A DNA stretch of 64,000 nucleotides from Pectinophora gossypiella (Eukaryota; Arthropoda; Insecta; Lepidoptera; Gelechiidae): the NCBI RefSeq assembly GCF_024362695.1, contig NW_026063278.1, positions 124,001-188,000 of the forward strand, in the 5' to 3' direction. This document shows positions 39,797 to 48,781 of the stretch, in pieces. The notes under the pieces are model-generated. The model was not told the origin of the DNA, made no database searches, and saw only the letters and a program-made list of their open reading frames with translations. Made by a program: the position numbers and the translations under genes. Each line of letters starts with the position of its first letter. Position 1 is the first letter of the stretch.

Positions 39797-39947
39797 TGTT
39801 AAGACCGCGAGGGGAGGGAGCCGAAGAGGACACAAAGGATACAACCATCCGCGTTTAAAAGCTGTATTCGACTGCCAGGCCGGGGGAAACGCAGTCCACC
39901 CGCATCTTATTCTAATAACTTATAACTACCCACTTAATATACTAACA
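39797..39947 (-). repeat. 5' LTR of the gypsy element
   Basis: 151 bp, one mismatch to the other LTR. It would hold the promoter for minus-strand transcription; no clear TATA box is visible in my reading. Confidence 0.95.
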
Positions 39948-39952
39948 ATGTA

Positions 39953-40108
39953 TTGTATGATTTTACAAATAACGATCACAGTACAGTAATAATATGGTAG
40001 ATTTTTCCTAAATTGCGTCGGTTCAATTTTTGTCACATCGCGTTTGAAAGATGTAATAGCGCTTCAGGACGTTCCGCAAGCACGGCGCTGATGTCGCAGT
40101 ATCCGCAT
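39953..40108. other. host DNA between gypsy and DIRS 3
   Basis: About 155 bp without a coding frame. It separates the gypsy target duplication from the right terminus of DIRS 3. Confidence 0.5.
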
Positions 40109-40465
40109 ATAATTAGATGATCAAACGAACTTACCTGAAGTGAAGTTCGATCTTAATTATCCTGTCTTCGTCGGAGAGATTTAATATGATTACCTGTAGT
40201 AGTTCCGCTACGCCTCGAACCACTCGCACATAGTTTAGCGCCATAAGAAAGAAAGAGATAGCACTATCTCCATAGGCGCCCGACTACCCAACCAACTCAT
40301 TTAGTTCAGAGCACAAATTGTACTAGACAAACTATAACATTGTTTAGGGGAATAAGAGTTTCACCTGAATTCCAGGGTTGGGAGGGACCTTAAATCTCTC
40401 CGACGAAGACAGGATAATTAAGATCGAACTTCACTTCAGGTAAGTTCGTTTGATCATCTAATTAT
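40109..40465. repeat. DIRS 3 right end and internal complementary region: 75-bp perfect inverted repeat
   Basis: Arms 40109-40183 and 40391-40465 match at all 75 positions. The spacer holds the right terminal repeat. Each arm carries GATCGAACTTCACTTCAG joined to GTAAGTTCGTTTGATC, nearly the same core as in DIRS 2. Immediately beyond, 40461-40500 copies the left end (ATTATCCTGTC...GATTTAATATG) with a 6-bp length difference. Confidence 0.88.
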
Positions 40466-40630
40466 CCTGTCTTTCGAGATTTAATATGATTACCTGTAGA
40501 TGTTCAGAGATACACATATGCAATGTTATAGGTAGGATCAAAACTAAAATCTTTGTGGTATAAATAATAATATATAATTATTCTAATCAGTCAACAAAAT
40601 AACTTCTTCTATAACTTAACCAAACAAAGT

Positions 40631-40733
40631 ACATACATACATACATACATAAACTCACGCCCGTAATCCCAAATGGGGTGGGCAGAGCCACAAGTAATCA
40701 AAGACAACTTGCAGCCACTGTTGATACGCTTCC
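40631..40733. mobile_element. SINE-like repeat fragment, family 2, copy 1
   Basis: It begins with a (CATA)n run and continues AAACTCACGCCCGTAATCCC, GGTGGGCAGAGCCACAAGT and CTTGCAGCCACTGTTGATAC. The same string occurs at 48672-48771 and, reversed, at 46432-46521. It ends exactly at the DIRS 3 recombinase stop. Confidence 0.75.
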
Positions 40734-41642
40734 TTATTGATTAAGTACAGCATTAGCAAATTCACAGTTACTTTCAGTGAATGGTCTATTGTAAAAATTA
40801 GCAAATATGGCAGATTGGTCTGACCAACCAGCAGTTCTCCTAATGACGTCGACACTGATTCCTGCTTGATGTGCAGCTGAAGAAGATGCATGTCGAGTGC
40901 TATGAGCACAAAATATTGCAGTGTCGATGCCACTAGCAGTCAAAGTCTGTTTTATCCATCGCCCAATTGTTTGAGGAGATGCAGCGTGAAACGGCTTTTT
41001 AAAAGTTAAAATCAATTTGTTATCCACATGACCTCTATTAGAAGATGTAACATTCATGTAGGTTATTAAAGTCTCTGCAGGACAAACTGCAGGGCGCTGG
41101 CGGAAAAAAGGCAGATCAAGTACTGGTTGAGATTTACCTATTCCTGATGTCTTGATTAAATCTGTAATAGTGATCTTGACTTCATTTTGATTTATCATAA
41201 TATTCGGTATTCTAATCAATGAAAGCGTTTGACATCGTTGGCCAGTAGACAAAGCCAGTAACATAACCAATTTTTTACTTAATTTTTCCAAAGTTAAATT
41301 CTCATTAGGATATAAATCAGAAAGATAATTGAGCACAATATTAGGGTTCCACGTACAGTTATACCTAGGGAAGGATGGCTTCAATTTAAACACACCCCTA
41401 AAGAATCTTTTGACACGTTCGTCTTGTCCTATATTATTTCCGGAAATAAATGATAAAGCAGAACGATGATTGTTTAATGTTCCATAATTGGAACCCCTTG
41501 ATAAACATTGTGATAAGAAATCTAACAAATCATATACTTCAATCAGGAATGGATCTAGTCCCCTATCGCTACAGTACAACCACCACTGTTTAAAGCTAGA
41601 TGTATATTGTATCTTCGTCCTCACCGAAATGGAGGAGAGCAT
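40734..41642 (-). CDS. DIRS 3 tyrosine recombinase
   Basis: From ATG 41642 (MLSSISVRTKIQYTSS) to a TAA at 40734-40736, about 302 codons; the open frame extends three codons upstream without another ATG. SAM-like N-terminus (SFKQWWLYCSDRGLD, LNNHRSALSFISGNN). Catalytic residues: LLALSTGQRCQTLSLIRI (first Arg), CAHSTRHASSSAAHQAG (HxxR), TAGWSDQSAIFANFYNRPF (catalytic Tyr). The family tetrad is complete. It is clearly homologous to DIRS 2 (LRPAAPKYNYTWNP versus LKPSFPRYNCTWNP). It would integrate the circular cDNA at the ATAATTA-like core. Confidence 0.88.
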   Translation of the reverse strand: MLSSISVRTKIQYTSSFKQWWLYCSDRGLDPFLIEVYDLLDFLSQCLSRGSNYGTLNNHRSALSFISGNNIGQDERVKRFFRGVFKLKPSFPRYNCTWNPNIVLNYLSDLYPNENLTLEKLSKKLVMLLALSTGQRCQTLSLIRIPNIMINQNEVKITITDLIKTSGIGKSQPVLDLPFFRQRPAVCPAETLITYMNVTSSNRGHVDNKLILTFKKPFHAASPQTIGRWIKQTLTASGIDTAIFCAHSTRHASSSAAHQAGISVDVIRRTAGWSDQSAIFANFYNRPFTESNCEFANAVLNQ

Positions 41643-41827
41643 TACAGTCAAAGCCGAACGTGGGACTTTTATTCGAGCGAAGGCTTCCCGGATAATATAG
41701 TCGCCACCAGGGAAAGGCGTCGATGCAGCGGATGAACTTCCCTGAAATTAGACGACAATAAATATTTTTCAGGGGGAAATGTTAGAATTTCCCCTACAAC
41801 AAGCGATTTGAAGACTGGAAACCATGT

Positions 41828-43570
41828 TTAAGATGGCCAGTTTGGTACTACTATGATACCGGTTGCCCTATCAGTGACTATCTTTTGTAAAACCTTTAAA
41901 ATAAGTGAAAACGGTGGAAATGCATAAAAAAACATATCCCATTTTACAGTAAAAGCATCTACATTGATTGCATAGGGGTCACGCTTCCACGATATATATT
42001 GTCTACACTTAGCATTCATCCTTGAAGCAAATATATCAACCTCCGGTTCACCAAACTTAGAAATTATTGCACCAAATGCGGTGGAATGTAATTCCCACTC
42101 AATGTCGATATTCCTTGACTCTGCATCCGCTTCAATATTCTGAGTCGATGCGATATATGAAGCAAAAAGGAATAATTGTCGCTTTTCACACCAGGTCCAA
42201 ATTTTACGAGTAACTTCATTGAGATGTGGGTATTGCACTCCACCCATTCTGTTTATATAAGCAATCGCCGTAGTATTGTCTATACGTAAAAGTATATGAC
42301 AATTATTCATCTCATTTGCGAACGATTTTAGACCAAAGTAGGCTGCAAGTAGTTCCAAATAATTAATATGACGAGTACGCTCATCTACTGTCCACGAACC
42401 ACCTATACTTTCTCCACCAGAAGCTGCACCCCAGCCAATTTTTGAAGCATCAGTAAATATCTCTAACTCAAACGACATTGGTCGAATGGGGTTACTTGTA
42501 TTTAAAATTGATGATTTCCACCAAACTAAATCATCATGTAAACTATTCGGAATGATCATAATTTTATCGTAGTCGTCATTATCCAATAATGCAAGGTACT
42601 TGGCTCTCTCTAAAGATTTGGTGTAAAGCCACCCATACGCAACGGCCGGGCATGCGGCAGTAAGAGTACCTAAGTAGCGAGCAAAAGCACGAATAGTAAG
42701 CCTCGTTGTATTTAATATATATTCGGTCCGGGACAAAATGTCGTGTCTTTTCTTAGATGGAAGCTCCAGTGTCATGTCCCGAGAGTTCAAAATAAAACCT
42801 AAAAACTTACAAGTTTGACTTGGCACCAGTGAACTCTTCTCATAATTTATTACAAAACCTAAGTTTATTAGGCACCTAATGCTTTCATTTATGTTATTAC
42901 AACATTCTTCATAACTGTCCCCGAAATAACAACTGTCATCTAAATAAAACACTGACCTAAAACCTCGAGAACGCAAAAAAGTTGAAACTGGTTTCATAAG
43001 TTTTGTGAAAGCGTGAGGAGCCGAACTCAACCCAAATGGTAAAACCAAAAATTCGTAAAGAATATTATCAAAATAAAATCTTAAAAATTTAACATGACTC
43101 TCGTGGATAGGCAATAAAAAGTACGCTTCCTTCAAGTCCAAGTTTACCATATAGCAATTAGGTGTAATTAATTTAATGGCAGTCCTAACATCTTCCATCT
43201 TAAAATGACTTACATCTACAAAATTATTCAATTTCTTTAAGTTTAATATTAATCTCTTTTCACCATTACTTTTGGGTATAATAAAAATGCTAGAAACAAA
43301 ATGATCACGAGATGGATTACATTTACGTATGACATTTGCTTGTACCAACCGATTCAATTCCATTTCAATATACGTATATAATCGATCATCCTTCGAGAAT
43401 GATGATTTTGGAATTGTACCTGGACGCTGCGTAGGACATTTAAGAAAGGGAATTTTATAACCAGAAATGGTCTCAAGGACAGTCTTATCATCGGTGATGT
43501 TTCTCCAAGCTTGAATAAAATGCGTCAAGCGGCCTGCATGTACCTGTGAGGCTACTGCTTCGTGTTGGCT
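41828..43570 (-). CDS. DIRS 3 reverse transcriptase/RNase H
   Basis: The frame overlaps the end of gag (open from about 43570, no ATG; HEAVASQVHAGRLTHFIQAW). RT: MELNRLVQANVIRKC, FIIPKSNGEKRLILNLKKLN, YMVNLDLKEAYFLLPI, FLVLPFGLSSAPHAFTKLM, catalytic SVFYLDDSCYFG, CKFLGFILNSRDMTLELP. RNase H: IFTDASKIGWGAA (Asp), INYLELLAAYFG (Glu), LRIDNTTAIAYINR (Asp), NIEADAESRN (Asp). The DIRS C-terminal domain EPEVDIFASRMNAKC and VVPNWPS ends at TAA 41828-41830. After the TAA the same frame continues TWFPVFKSLVV and HPLHRRLSL, homologous to DIRS 2, so the stop is probably a nonsense mutation (Gln in DIRS 2). Confidence 0.88.
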   Translation of the reverse strand, partial: SQHEAVASQVHAGRLTHFIQAWRNITDDKTVLETISGYKIPFLKCPTQRPGTIPKSSFSKDDRLYTYIEMELNRLVQANVIRKCNPSRDHFVSSIFIIPKSNGEKRLILNLKKLNNFVDVSHFKMEDVRTAIKLITPNCYMVNLDLKEAYFLLPIHESHVKFLRFYFDNILYEFLVLPFGLSSAPHAFTKLMKPVSTFLRSRGFRSVFYLDDSCYFGDSYEECCNNINESIRCLINLGFVINYEKSSLVPSQTCKFLGFILNSRDMTLELPSKKRHDILSRTEYILNTTRLTIRAFARYLGTLTAACPAVAYGWLYTKSLERAKYLALLDNDDYDKIMIIPNSLHDDLVWWKSSILNTSNPIRPMSFELEIFTDASKIGWGAASGGESIGGSWTVDERTRHINYLELLAAYFGLKSFANEMNNCHILLRIDNTTAIAYINRMGGVQYPHLNEVTRKIWTWCEKRQLFLFASYIASTQNIEADAESRNIDIEWELHSTAFGAIISKFGEPEVDIFASRMNAKCRQYISWKRDPYAINVDAFTVKWDMFFYAFPPFSLILKVLQKIVTDRATGIIVVPNWPS

Positions 43571-45323
43571 GTGGTTGCTGCTCCCGCTTGCTTGTGGCGT
43601 GGTACAGCGGGCGGGTGGTGGGTCGCCGCATTCGGCGCGCGGGACGTCCCCGGCGTGTGCGCTGCCCCGCGACGGCGATAGTTCGATATCGGCTTGTTCC
43701 CGCCGCCGCGTCTTGACTGCGCACGAGCGCTGCGGTGATATTGCTGGCGTGACGGCGGGCCCTTGTAGTTTAAAGTGCTCGCTGAAGCTGCAGATTGGAT
43801 TAACTTTCCTGTATTCTGTATTCCACGCGAAGATTTAATAAACTCGCCTAATTTTTCACCAAATAGATGACAGTCCCGTTTTCGATCCTTGAAGGGCTCT
43901 ATAAAAGTCTTATCAACCATTGGGGTGACGAGAAATCGTCTCGTCTCGGTCTCCAAGTGATGCGAGTCTGAAAGAAGCTTTGTCGCGTCTGTAAGAAGAC
44001 GAAGTATTTCAGAAGTATCACTGGACTTCGTCAGTATACCTGACATAGTCTTTCCCAAAATAGCAAGGACGCATCCGATTTGGGACTGCTTCCTTTGAAC
44101 CCTTGCGTCACGATTTCTTGCTGACTCATTTAAGACAGCAGCTATCTCTGGGTTCAACACCGGAGCTTTAGTTAAAGGACAATTTTTAGGAAGAAGGTAT
44201 CCCTTTATTAGCTTTTCTCGGGATTCTTTTTTCAGACCGTCCCTGAGTATAGGATCCCATCTTTTTGCTAAGTCCGCCACTATATCAGGGCCCCACTCGG
44301 CTGTCTCGGCCTCATAGTCCCCTAATGCCTTTAACAGTTCGGAGTCCGCAACCAGAGCCTCAGAATTATCATTGGCATCTGCCTCCCTAGGGGTTAACAT
44401 CAGTGTGGGGTCGGTTGGCTGCAGTGGTCCTCCTCCCGTCGTTGAAAGCTCAAGTGGCACGAGCGATGGCAGCGCAGAGGGCGCCGAGTTGCCTGGTGTA
44501 ACTATCGGCGTTGCGGAGGCTGCAGATATACCTTCCGCCATTGCCACCGCGGCCGCCGTAACAGACGCGGGCGAGCGGTCTGGGGATGACCACACAGATG
44601 CGCCTCCGTCCGATTCCAGATAAACTGGAAGATTATAATATCTTGGTTAATATCTCGTATTAACTCCAATAAAATTTATTGTTACAATTGCTGTGCAGAG
44701 ATCGCTGATGGCTTTATAGCTGTGGTGTGCTGTGCCGATGATAAAAGCTGAGCTGTGCTGTGCTGATAGAATTTAAGCTGAGCTGAGCTGTTATTTATTA
44801 TTCCGCAATTATTTTATTTAACAATCAAAATAATACTCCTTGGTGGAATATAGTTGGTATAATCTAGCAAGGAGGCTCAATATTAAATTGATACAGGCAT
44901 AATTGAAACTTGTTACGTTCGGTACATTTTTAGTCTGTGGTTTTAAAAAGAAAAGGGTGAATTCTCGGTTGTTACTTTTTGGATGGCGGCAATTGTAAAA
45001 CTCGTTAAACAAATAATGGCGCAATAATACACATAAAAACTATTTCGTATTTAATTTAGCATCTCCTCTTACATTATATATAAGGCCAATATCTCGTATT
45101 GGCTCGAAATATCTATATACCGTCTAACATCTCGTGTTAGATCTAAGGTAACAAAACATCCACACTAAACAAAATACACTTCGATGACAAAAAAAGAAAA
45201 TGTTTACATACCTTCATCATCGGTACATCGATGACGATTTTCTCTGTTTAATTTCTGTTCGTATTTTCTAATTTTTCGACGCCATTTATCCTCTTTCTTG
45301 CCGTCGTACTTCCTTTTCGGCAT
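43552..45323 (-). CDS. DIRS 3 gag with one predicted intron
   Basis: Exon 1 is 45323-45212 (MPKRKYDGKKEDKWRRKIRK, then NRHRCTDDE), lysine/arginine-rich and probably coiled. The donor GAAG|GTATGT and the acceptor ATCTTCCAG|TTTATC join in phase 1 to give V-Y-L-E-S-D-G-G in frame with exon 2 (44624-43552). The 587-bp intron is 45211-44625. Exon 2 has an Ala/Pro/Ser-rich stretch, then the DIRS gag core (ALGDYEAETAEWGPDIVADL, RWDPILRDGLKKE, LLPKNCPLTKAPVLNPEI, CHLFGEKLGEFIKSSR) and an Arg/Gln-rich end. Exon 2 has no suitable ATG near its start, which is why I prefer the spliced form. The gag stop overlaps the RT frame. Confidence 0.72.
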
Positions 45324-45418
45324 TTTAAATATTTTTAAATAGAATTGATGATGTTTAATAAACGTAAAAAACATACTATTTTCACTATGTGCGGTAGCTA
45401 CGCGCGCACGAACACGAA

Positions 45419-45565
45419 TGAGTTGGTTGGGTAGTCGGGCGCCTATGGAGATAGTGCTATCTCTTTCTTTCTTATGGCGCTAAACTATGTGCGAGTGGTT
45501 CGAGGCGTAGCGGAACTACTACAGGTAATCATATTAAATCTCGAAAGACGAAGACAGGATAATTA
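45419..45565 (-). repeat. left inverted terminal repeat of DIRS 3
   Basis: It is the reverse complement of 40156-40302 with one short difference (TCGTCTTTCGAG versus TCGTCGGAGAG). It probably holds the promoter; gag exon 1 starts about 95 bp inside. Confidence 0.85.
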
Positions 45566-46015
45566 TTATGACTTGTCATTTAGTTCCAATAAAATCCGCG
45601 GGACTTCATACGTATGTCAGTGACAGCTGGTGATAGCATGCGGGACACTTAGCAGCTAATCGAATTCTATGTTGTTTTCGCGCCCAGTCCAGACGACTTG
45701 CAGCGCATTTCTGGACTTATATTTACGCGTGGTGTTTATTGTTAGGTTAGTTAGTTCAGGTTAGGACGTCTTTTTTTAACGAGGTCGTTAAAAAAAGACG
45801 AGGCTGGGACGTATTGAAGTAGTATTTCCATATATACGCGGCCTGAAATGAGCTGTTTCGGGGACCTGAACTGGTTGCTGTCGAACTTATTATCACGTTT
45901 TCTTCATTAAAATTCATAAATAAGTCAAATAGAAAAAAGATTTTCGTTAGTTTTAGATCTGTCATGATGTCTGTGATGTTTGTTTATTATACATAAGAAT
46001 TTCAAAATTTATCTT
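45566..46015. other. host flank; no gene, one perfect short hairpin
   Basis: No coding frame of note. At 45767-45781 and 45786-45800 CGTCTTTTTTTAACG and its reverse complement are separated by AGGT, a 15-bp perfect stem with a 4-nt loop. TTAGGTTAGTTAGTTCAGGTTAGG lies just upstream. Confidence 0.5.
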
Positions 46016-46400
46016 ATTTTTTTTCCCAAAGGGCAAGGCAAAGGGAACTATGCCCATACAGCCATGTCTTGTGTTTTTTTTTCTTGATGATGATTAATGA
46101 AATGATGAAACCTAAGCCCCCACCCTCGGAGCAGACTCCTACTCCGAACCCCAAACGAAGTAAGCGGCTTGTTGGCGCAAAGCGAAAATAGATAGGTACA
46201 CTTTGTTTATTGAATATTCCGATTTAATAATACTATCGGGAATGTTTTCCGACTAACTTAATGTGATCATTAACCACAAAACACCACTTCGTATTGATTA
46301 TTTAGATTATTCAATGAAGAAAGCAACCTTCCCGTTCCCGGTCCCACCAAAAAGTCCGCGGCAAAGAGAATATAAATAAATCTGTATGTTGGATGGAAAA
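46016..46400. repeat. interspersed repeat, unclassified
   Basis: CAAGGCAAAGGGAACTATGC and CCCATACAGCCATGTCTTG start a unit that recurs in part at 46556-46620 (AAGGCAAAGGGAACTATGCC). The body includes AGCAGACTCCTACTCCGAAC. No coding frame. Confidence 0.6.
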
Positions 46401-46431
46401 ACAATTAATTATAAATGACTCCTACTTCAAC

Positions 46432-46521
46432 AGTGGCTGCAAGTTGTCTTTGATTACTTGTGGCTCTGCCCACCCCATTAGGGATTACGGGCGTGAGTTT
46501 ATGTATGTGTATGTATGTATA
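46432..46521. mobile_element. SINE-like repeat fragment, family 2, copy 2 (reversed)
   Basis: Reverse complement of the unit at 40631-40733, ending in a TGTATGTATGTAT run. Confidence 0.75.
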
Positions 46522-46624
46522 AATGACTCCTATTTAGGCCGGCAAATGCAACAACTTTTTTTTTTATTTGGTTTTCCCCGAAGGGTAAGGCAAAGGGAAC
46601 TATGCCCATACAGCTATTTCATTT

Positions 46625-47095
46625 TATGTATTGATTTTTGATTATAATATATGTCCTCTTTTAAAACACGGTACTTACCCATTATTTAAAAATGTTTAAA
46701 TAATATGCGTTAAAACAAAAATATTTTTCCAATATTCCTTTTCTCAGATTGTAGTATTTTTAGTTTTTTATTTATATTTATTCTCTTCATACAAAATCTC
46801 TTTATATATTGTCACTGACATTCTATTACACTTGTCAAGTAGTCAAAGCCTTTAGAGAAAAAAAAACTATCACGCACACAAACTAACATTGACACCTCTA
46901 CACGCTCAGCAAATACACTGTAATCTGCACCACTACAAATGTAGAATTGATCAAAATTGAGGGTCTGAAATATGGTACTTCTCGTATTCGGACCCTAAAT
47001 TTTTGTTAGTTAGCGAAAATAATACACCAAAATATTACTATTTATCGGTTTTATAACAATATTCCTCTATCCGTTTTCCTGTAGCACTGCATCAA
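46625..47095. other. no gene seen
   Basis: AT-rich, with no coding frame or clear repeat. Confidence 0.4.
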
Positions 47096-47824
47096 CTTTT
47101 GTATGGAAAACGAATCACCTTAAGCCATCGTGATTTTGTTTCTTCATTATTTAGTTCAACAAGAATGTCTCCCGTTATACCTTTTCGGTCCGAGAGACGC
47201 CTGGCGTTACGTATTTCACAACCTGTGCTATTATCATCAATCACCCTCAGAAATTTTCCAGCAGTCTTAGCAATTTCAGCAATGTCTTCCTTTTCTTGGA
47301 TTGGTATGGACGCAATTTCAATACAGTTAACTAATTGATCCTGGTTTTGATTATCTAGCCGTTGCTCCTATCTTTGTTTCCAGGTGTTTATTACGGTTGA
47401 CTAGGTCAACTTGCTTACGCTCCATCTCTTTAATTTTTCCGGTTGTAGCGGTATTTTTTTCATTAAATTCATCCACTTTATCACTTGTAAACTTGACGGA
47501 TTTTAAAATAGCATCAAGTTCACGTTCTATGGTCTTGTGCACTTCTTTCATTACCTTAGCTATCAGCTTGTTGATATCGACCGGTTCTTCTTCGTCATCG
47601 TCGTCTAAATCGTTAGCTGAAAGAAATGACGATCTTCTGGTGGAGGAGAGATGGCAGGGGCTGCAGACCCATTCCAGCGTGTCCGCGGCTCGGAGGGCCG
47701 CCAGCTGCTTGGCTGTGAGCCCACTACATGCTGCTGCTTCATGGACACACACATCACATCTGCTACACACTAAACCAGGGGCTTTTTTTGTAATATTCTT
47801 TTTGCACGTTACACATTTTTTCAT
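47096..47824 (-). pseudogene. LINE ORF1 with PHD finger and coiled coil (frameshifted)
   Basis: The start is ATG 47824 (MKKCVTCKKNITKKAPG). A PHD-type zinc finger follows (CVTC, CSRCDVCVHEAAACSG, LEWVCSPC), then an acidic patch (DLDDDDEEE), a coiled coil (IAKVMKEVHKTIERELDAIL, KIKEMERKQVDLVNRNKHLE) and, after a short deletion near 47358, NQNQDQLVNCIEIASIP, FLRVIDDNSTGCEIRNARRL and GDILVELNNEETKSRW, an RRM/FP-like RNA-binding segment. PHD-bearing ORF1 proteins are known in CR1-like LINEs. It stops near 47096 without its ORF2. Open sequence upstream to 48151 is probably 5' UTR read-through. Confidence 0.75.
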
Positions 47825-48230
47825 GTTGAGGGTAGTCGTTACACAGAAAGATAAAACACATACAGAGGTGTTTATACGACTGCTGCTAACCGATAACTTG
47901 GGATAAGTATTGGTCTTTTGTATTAAAGGTATAAAGATTGTTTTGTTGTAATCATAACTTACACATACTAATTTACATTTAATTTCGTTGATATTATAAA
48001 GTAAAGAGTTATCTACACGTTGTAAGTTACACAGAAAAATATTTAAATATGATGATAGAATTGGTTTTTCAAATAACAGATCTTTATTTTTTGGAGCTGT
48101 TCCAAACAAATAATATTTATTATCGTAAGAAACTACACATCTCAATTTCACTATCTCGTTTTTTTTGGTTAAAAACCAATTATCTGAAGCATTATAAAAA
48201 AAAATATATATATATATTTTAAAGAAAAAT

Positions 48231-48420
48231 TTGGCAAATCAATACCATCATGAAAAAAAATCATAGTTTTGTTTATGGTCTCTGAACTAAATAAAGAGTA
48301 ATCAAAGTTTTCGAATATTTTTAGTTTTTTTCTGGGTCTTGGAGTATTTACGGCAGGTCCAAGAGTTTCAATTTCAATGCAGGTTCTTTCAATAATCCTT
48401 TTGGCAGCCTGTTGTAATGG
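48231..48420 (-). pseudogene. short open fragment, unknown
   Basis: About 60 codons open on the minus strand (LQQAAKRIIERTCIEIETLG, PRPRKKLKIFENFDYSLF). The residue mix looks protein-like, but I recognise no family and there is no start or stop context. It may be a remnant of a transposon ORF. Confidence 0.25.
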
Positions 48421-48590
48421 TTTATTTATTTATTTACTTATTTATTTGTACACAATGAAACAGACACAAGAAACATACAAAGAAAACAGATAGTACAGGC
48501 AAGCTTATCTCTAAACAAAGAGATTTCTTCCAGCTGACCTACGTGACAAGAGAGACTTTCAACGTATAATATTATATAGATAGACATACA
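48419..48590 (-). mobile_element. LINE 3' end fragment
   Basis: Read on the minus strand: CAGCTGGAAGAAATCTC, TGCCTGTACTATCTG, TGTGTACAAATAAATAAGT and a TAAATAAATAAA tail. This is the usual form of LINE 3' ends in this kind of genome. No coding part remains. Confidence 0.55.
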
Positions 48591-48671
48591 TACGCGTACA
48601 AATTATTTAGAAATTACTTATACTAATATAAGACACAATATTAACCTAAACCTACAAACCACATTTAAATA

Positions 48672-48771
48672 ACATACATACATACATACATAAACTCACG
48701 CCCGTAATCCCTAATGGGGTGGGCAGAGCCACAAGTAATCAAAGACAACTTGCAGCCACTGTTGATACGAA
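48672..48771. mobile_element. SINE-like repeat fragment, family 2, copy 3
   Basis: (CATA)n followed by AAACTCACGCCCGTAATCCC through CAGCCACTGTTGATACG, same orientation as copy 1. Confidence 0.75.
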
Positions 48772-48781
48772 TTCCAAAGAT

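Larger units (their letters stand above)
30548..39952 (-). mobile_element. Ty3/gypsy LTR retrotransposon with 5-bp target duplication and two nested insertions
   Basis: LTRs of 151 bp (30553-30703 and 39797-39947), TGTTA...TAACA in type, differ at one base. They are flanked by ATGTA at 30548-30552 and 39948-39952. Transcription is on the minus strand. Next to the 5' LTR is TGGCGACGAGCG, the position and form of a tRNA primer-binding site; before the 3' LTR is the purine tract GGGTGGAGGGA. The genes gag, protease, RT, RNase H and integrase are in gypsy order. A LINE (34545-37081) splits pol between RNase H and integrase, and a Helitron (30725-33112) sits at the end of pol. The host element has two premature TGA codons and two small deletions. 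Family style is Mag/K02A2.6-like. Confidence 0.9.
40109..45565 (-). mobile_element. DIRS-type retrotransposon no. 3, nearly intact
   Basis: 5.46 kb on the minus strand: left end 45565, right end 40109, both at a shared ATAATTA. Gene order is gag (two exons), RT/RNase H, tyrosine recombinase. Inverted terminal repeats are about 45419-45565 and 40156-40302. The internal complementary region (40391 to about 40500) reads as the right end joined to the left end. A 75-bp perfect inverted repeat (40109-40183 and 40391-40465) links it to the right terminus. One nonsense codon shortens the RNase H C-terminus. A SINE fragment sits just after the recombinase stop. It is the best-preserved DIRS copy in the window. 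Confidence 0.88.
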
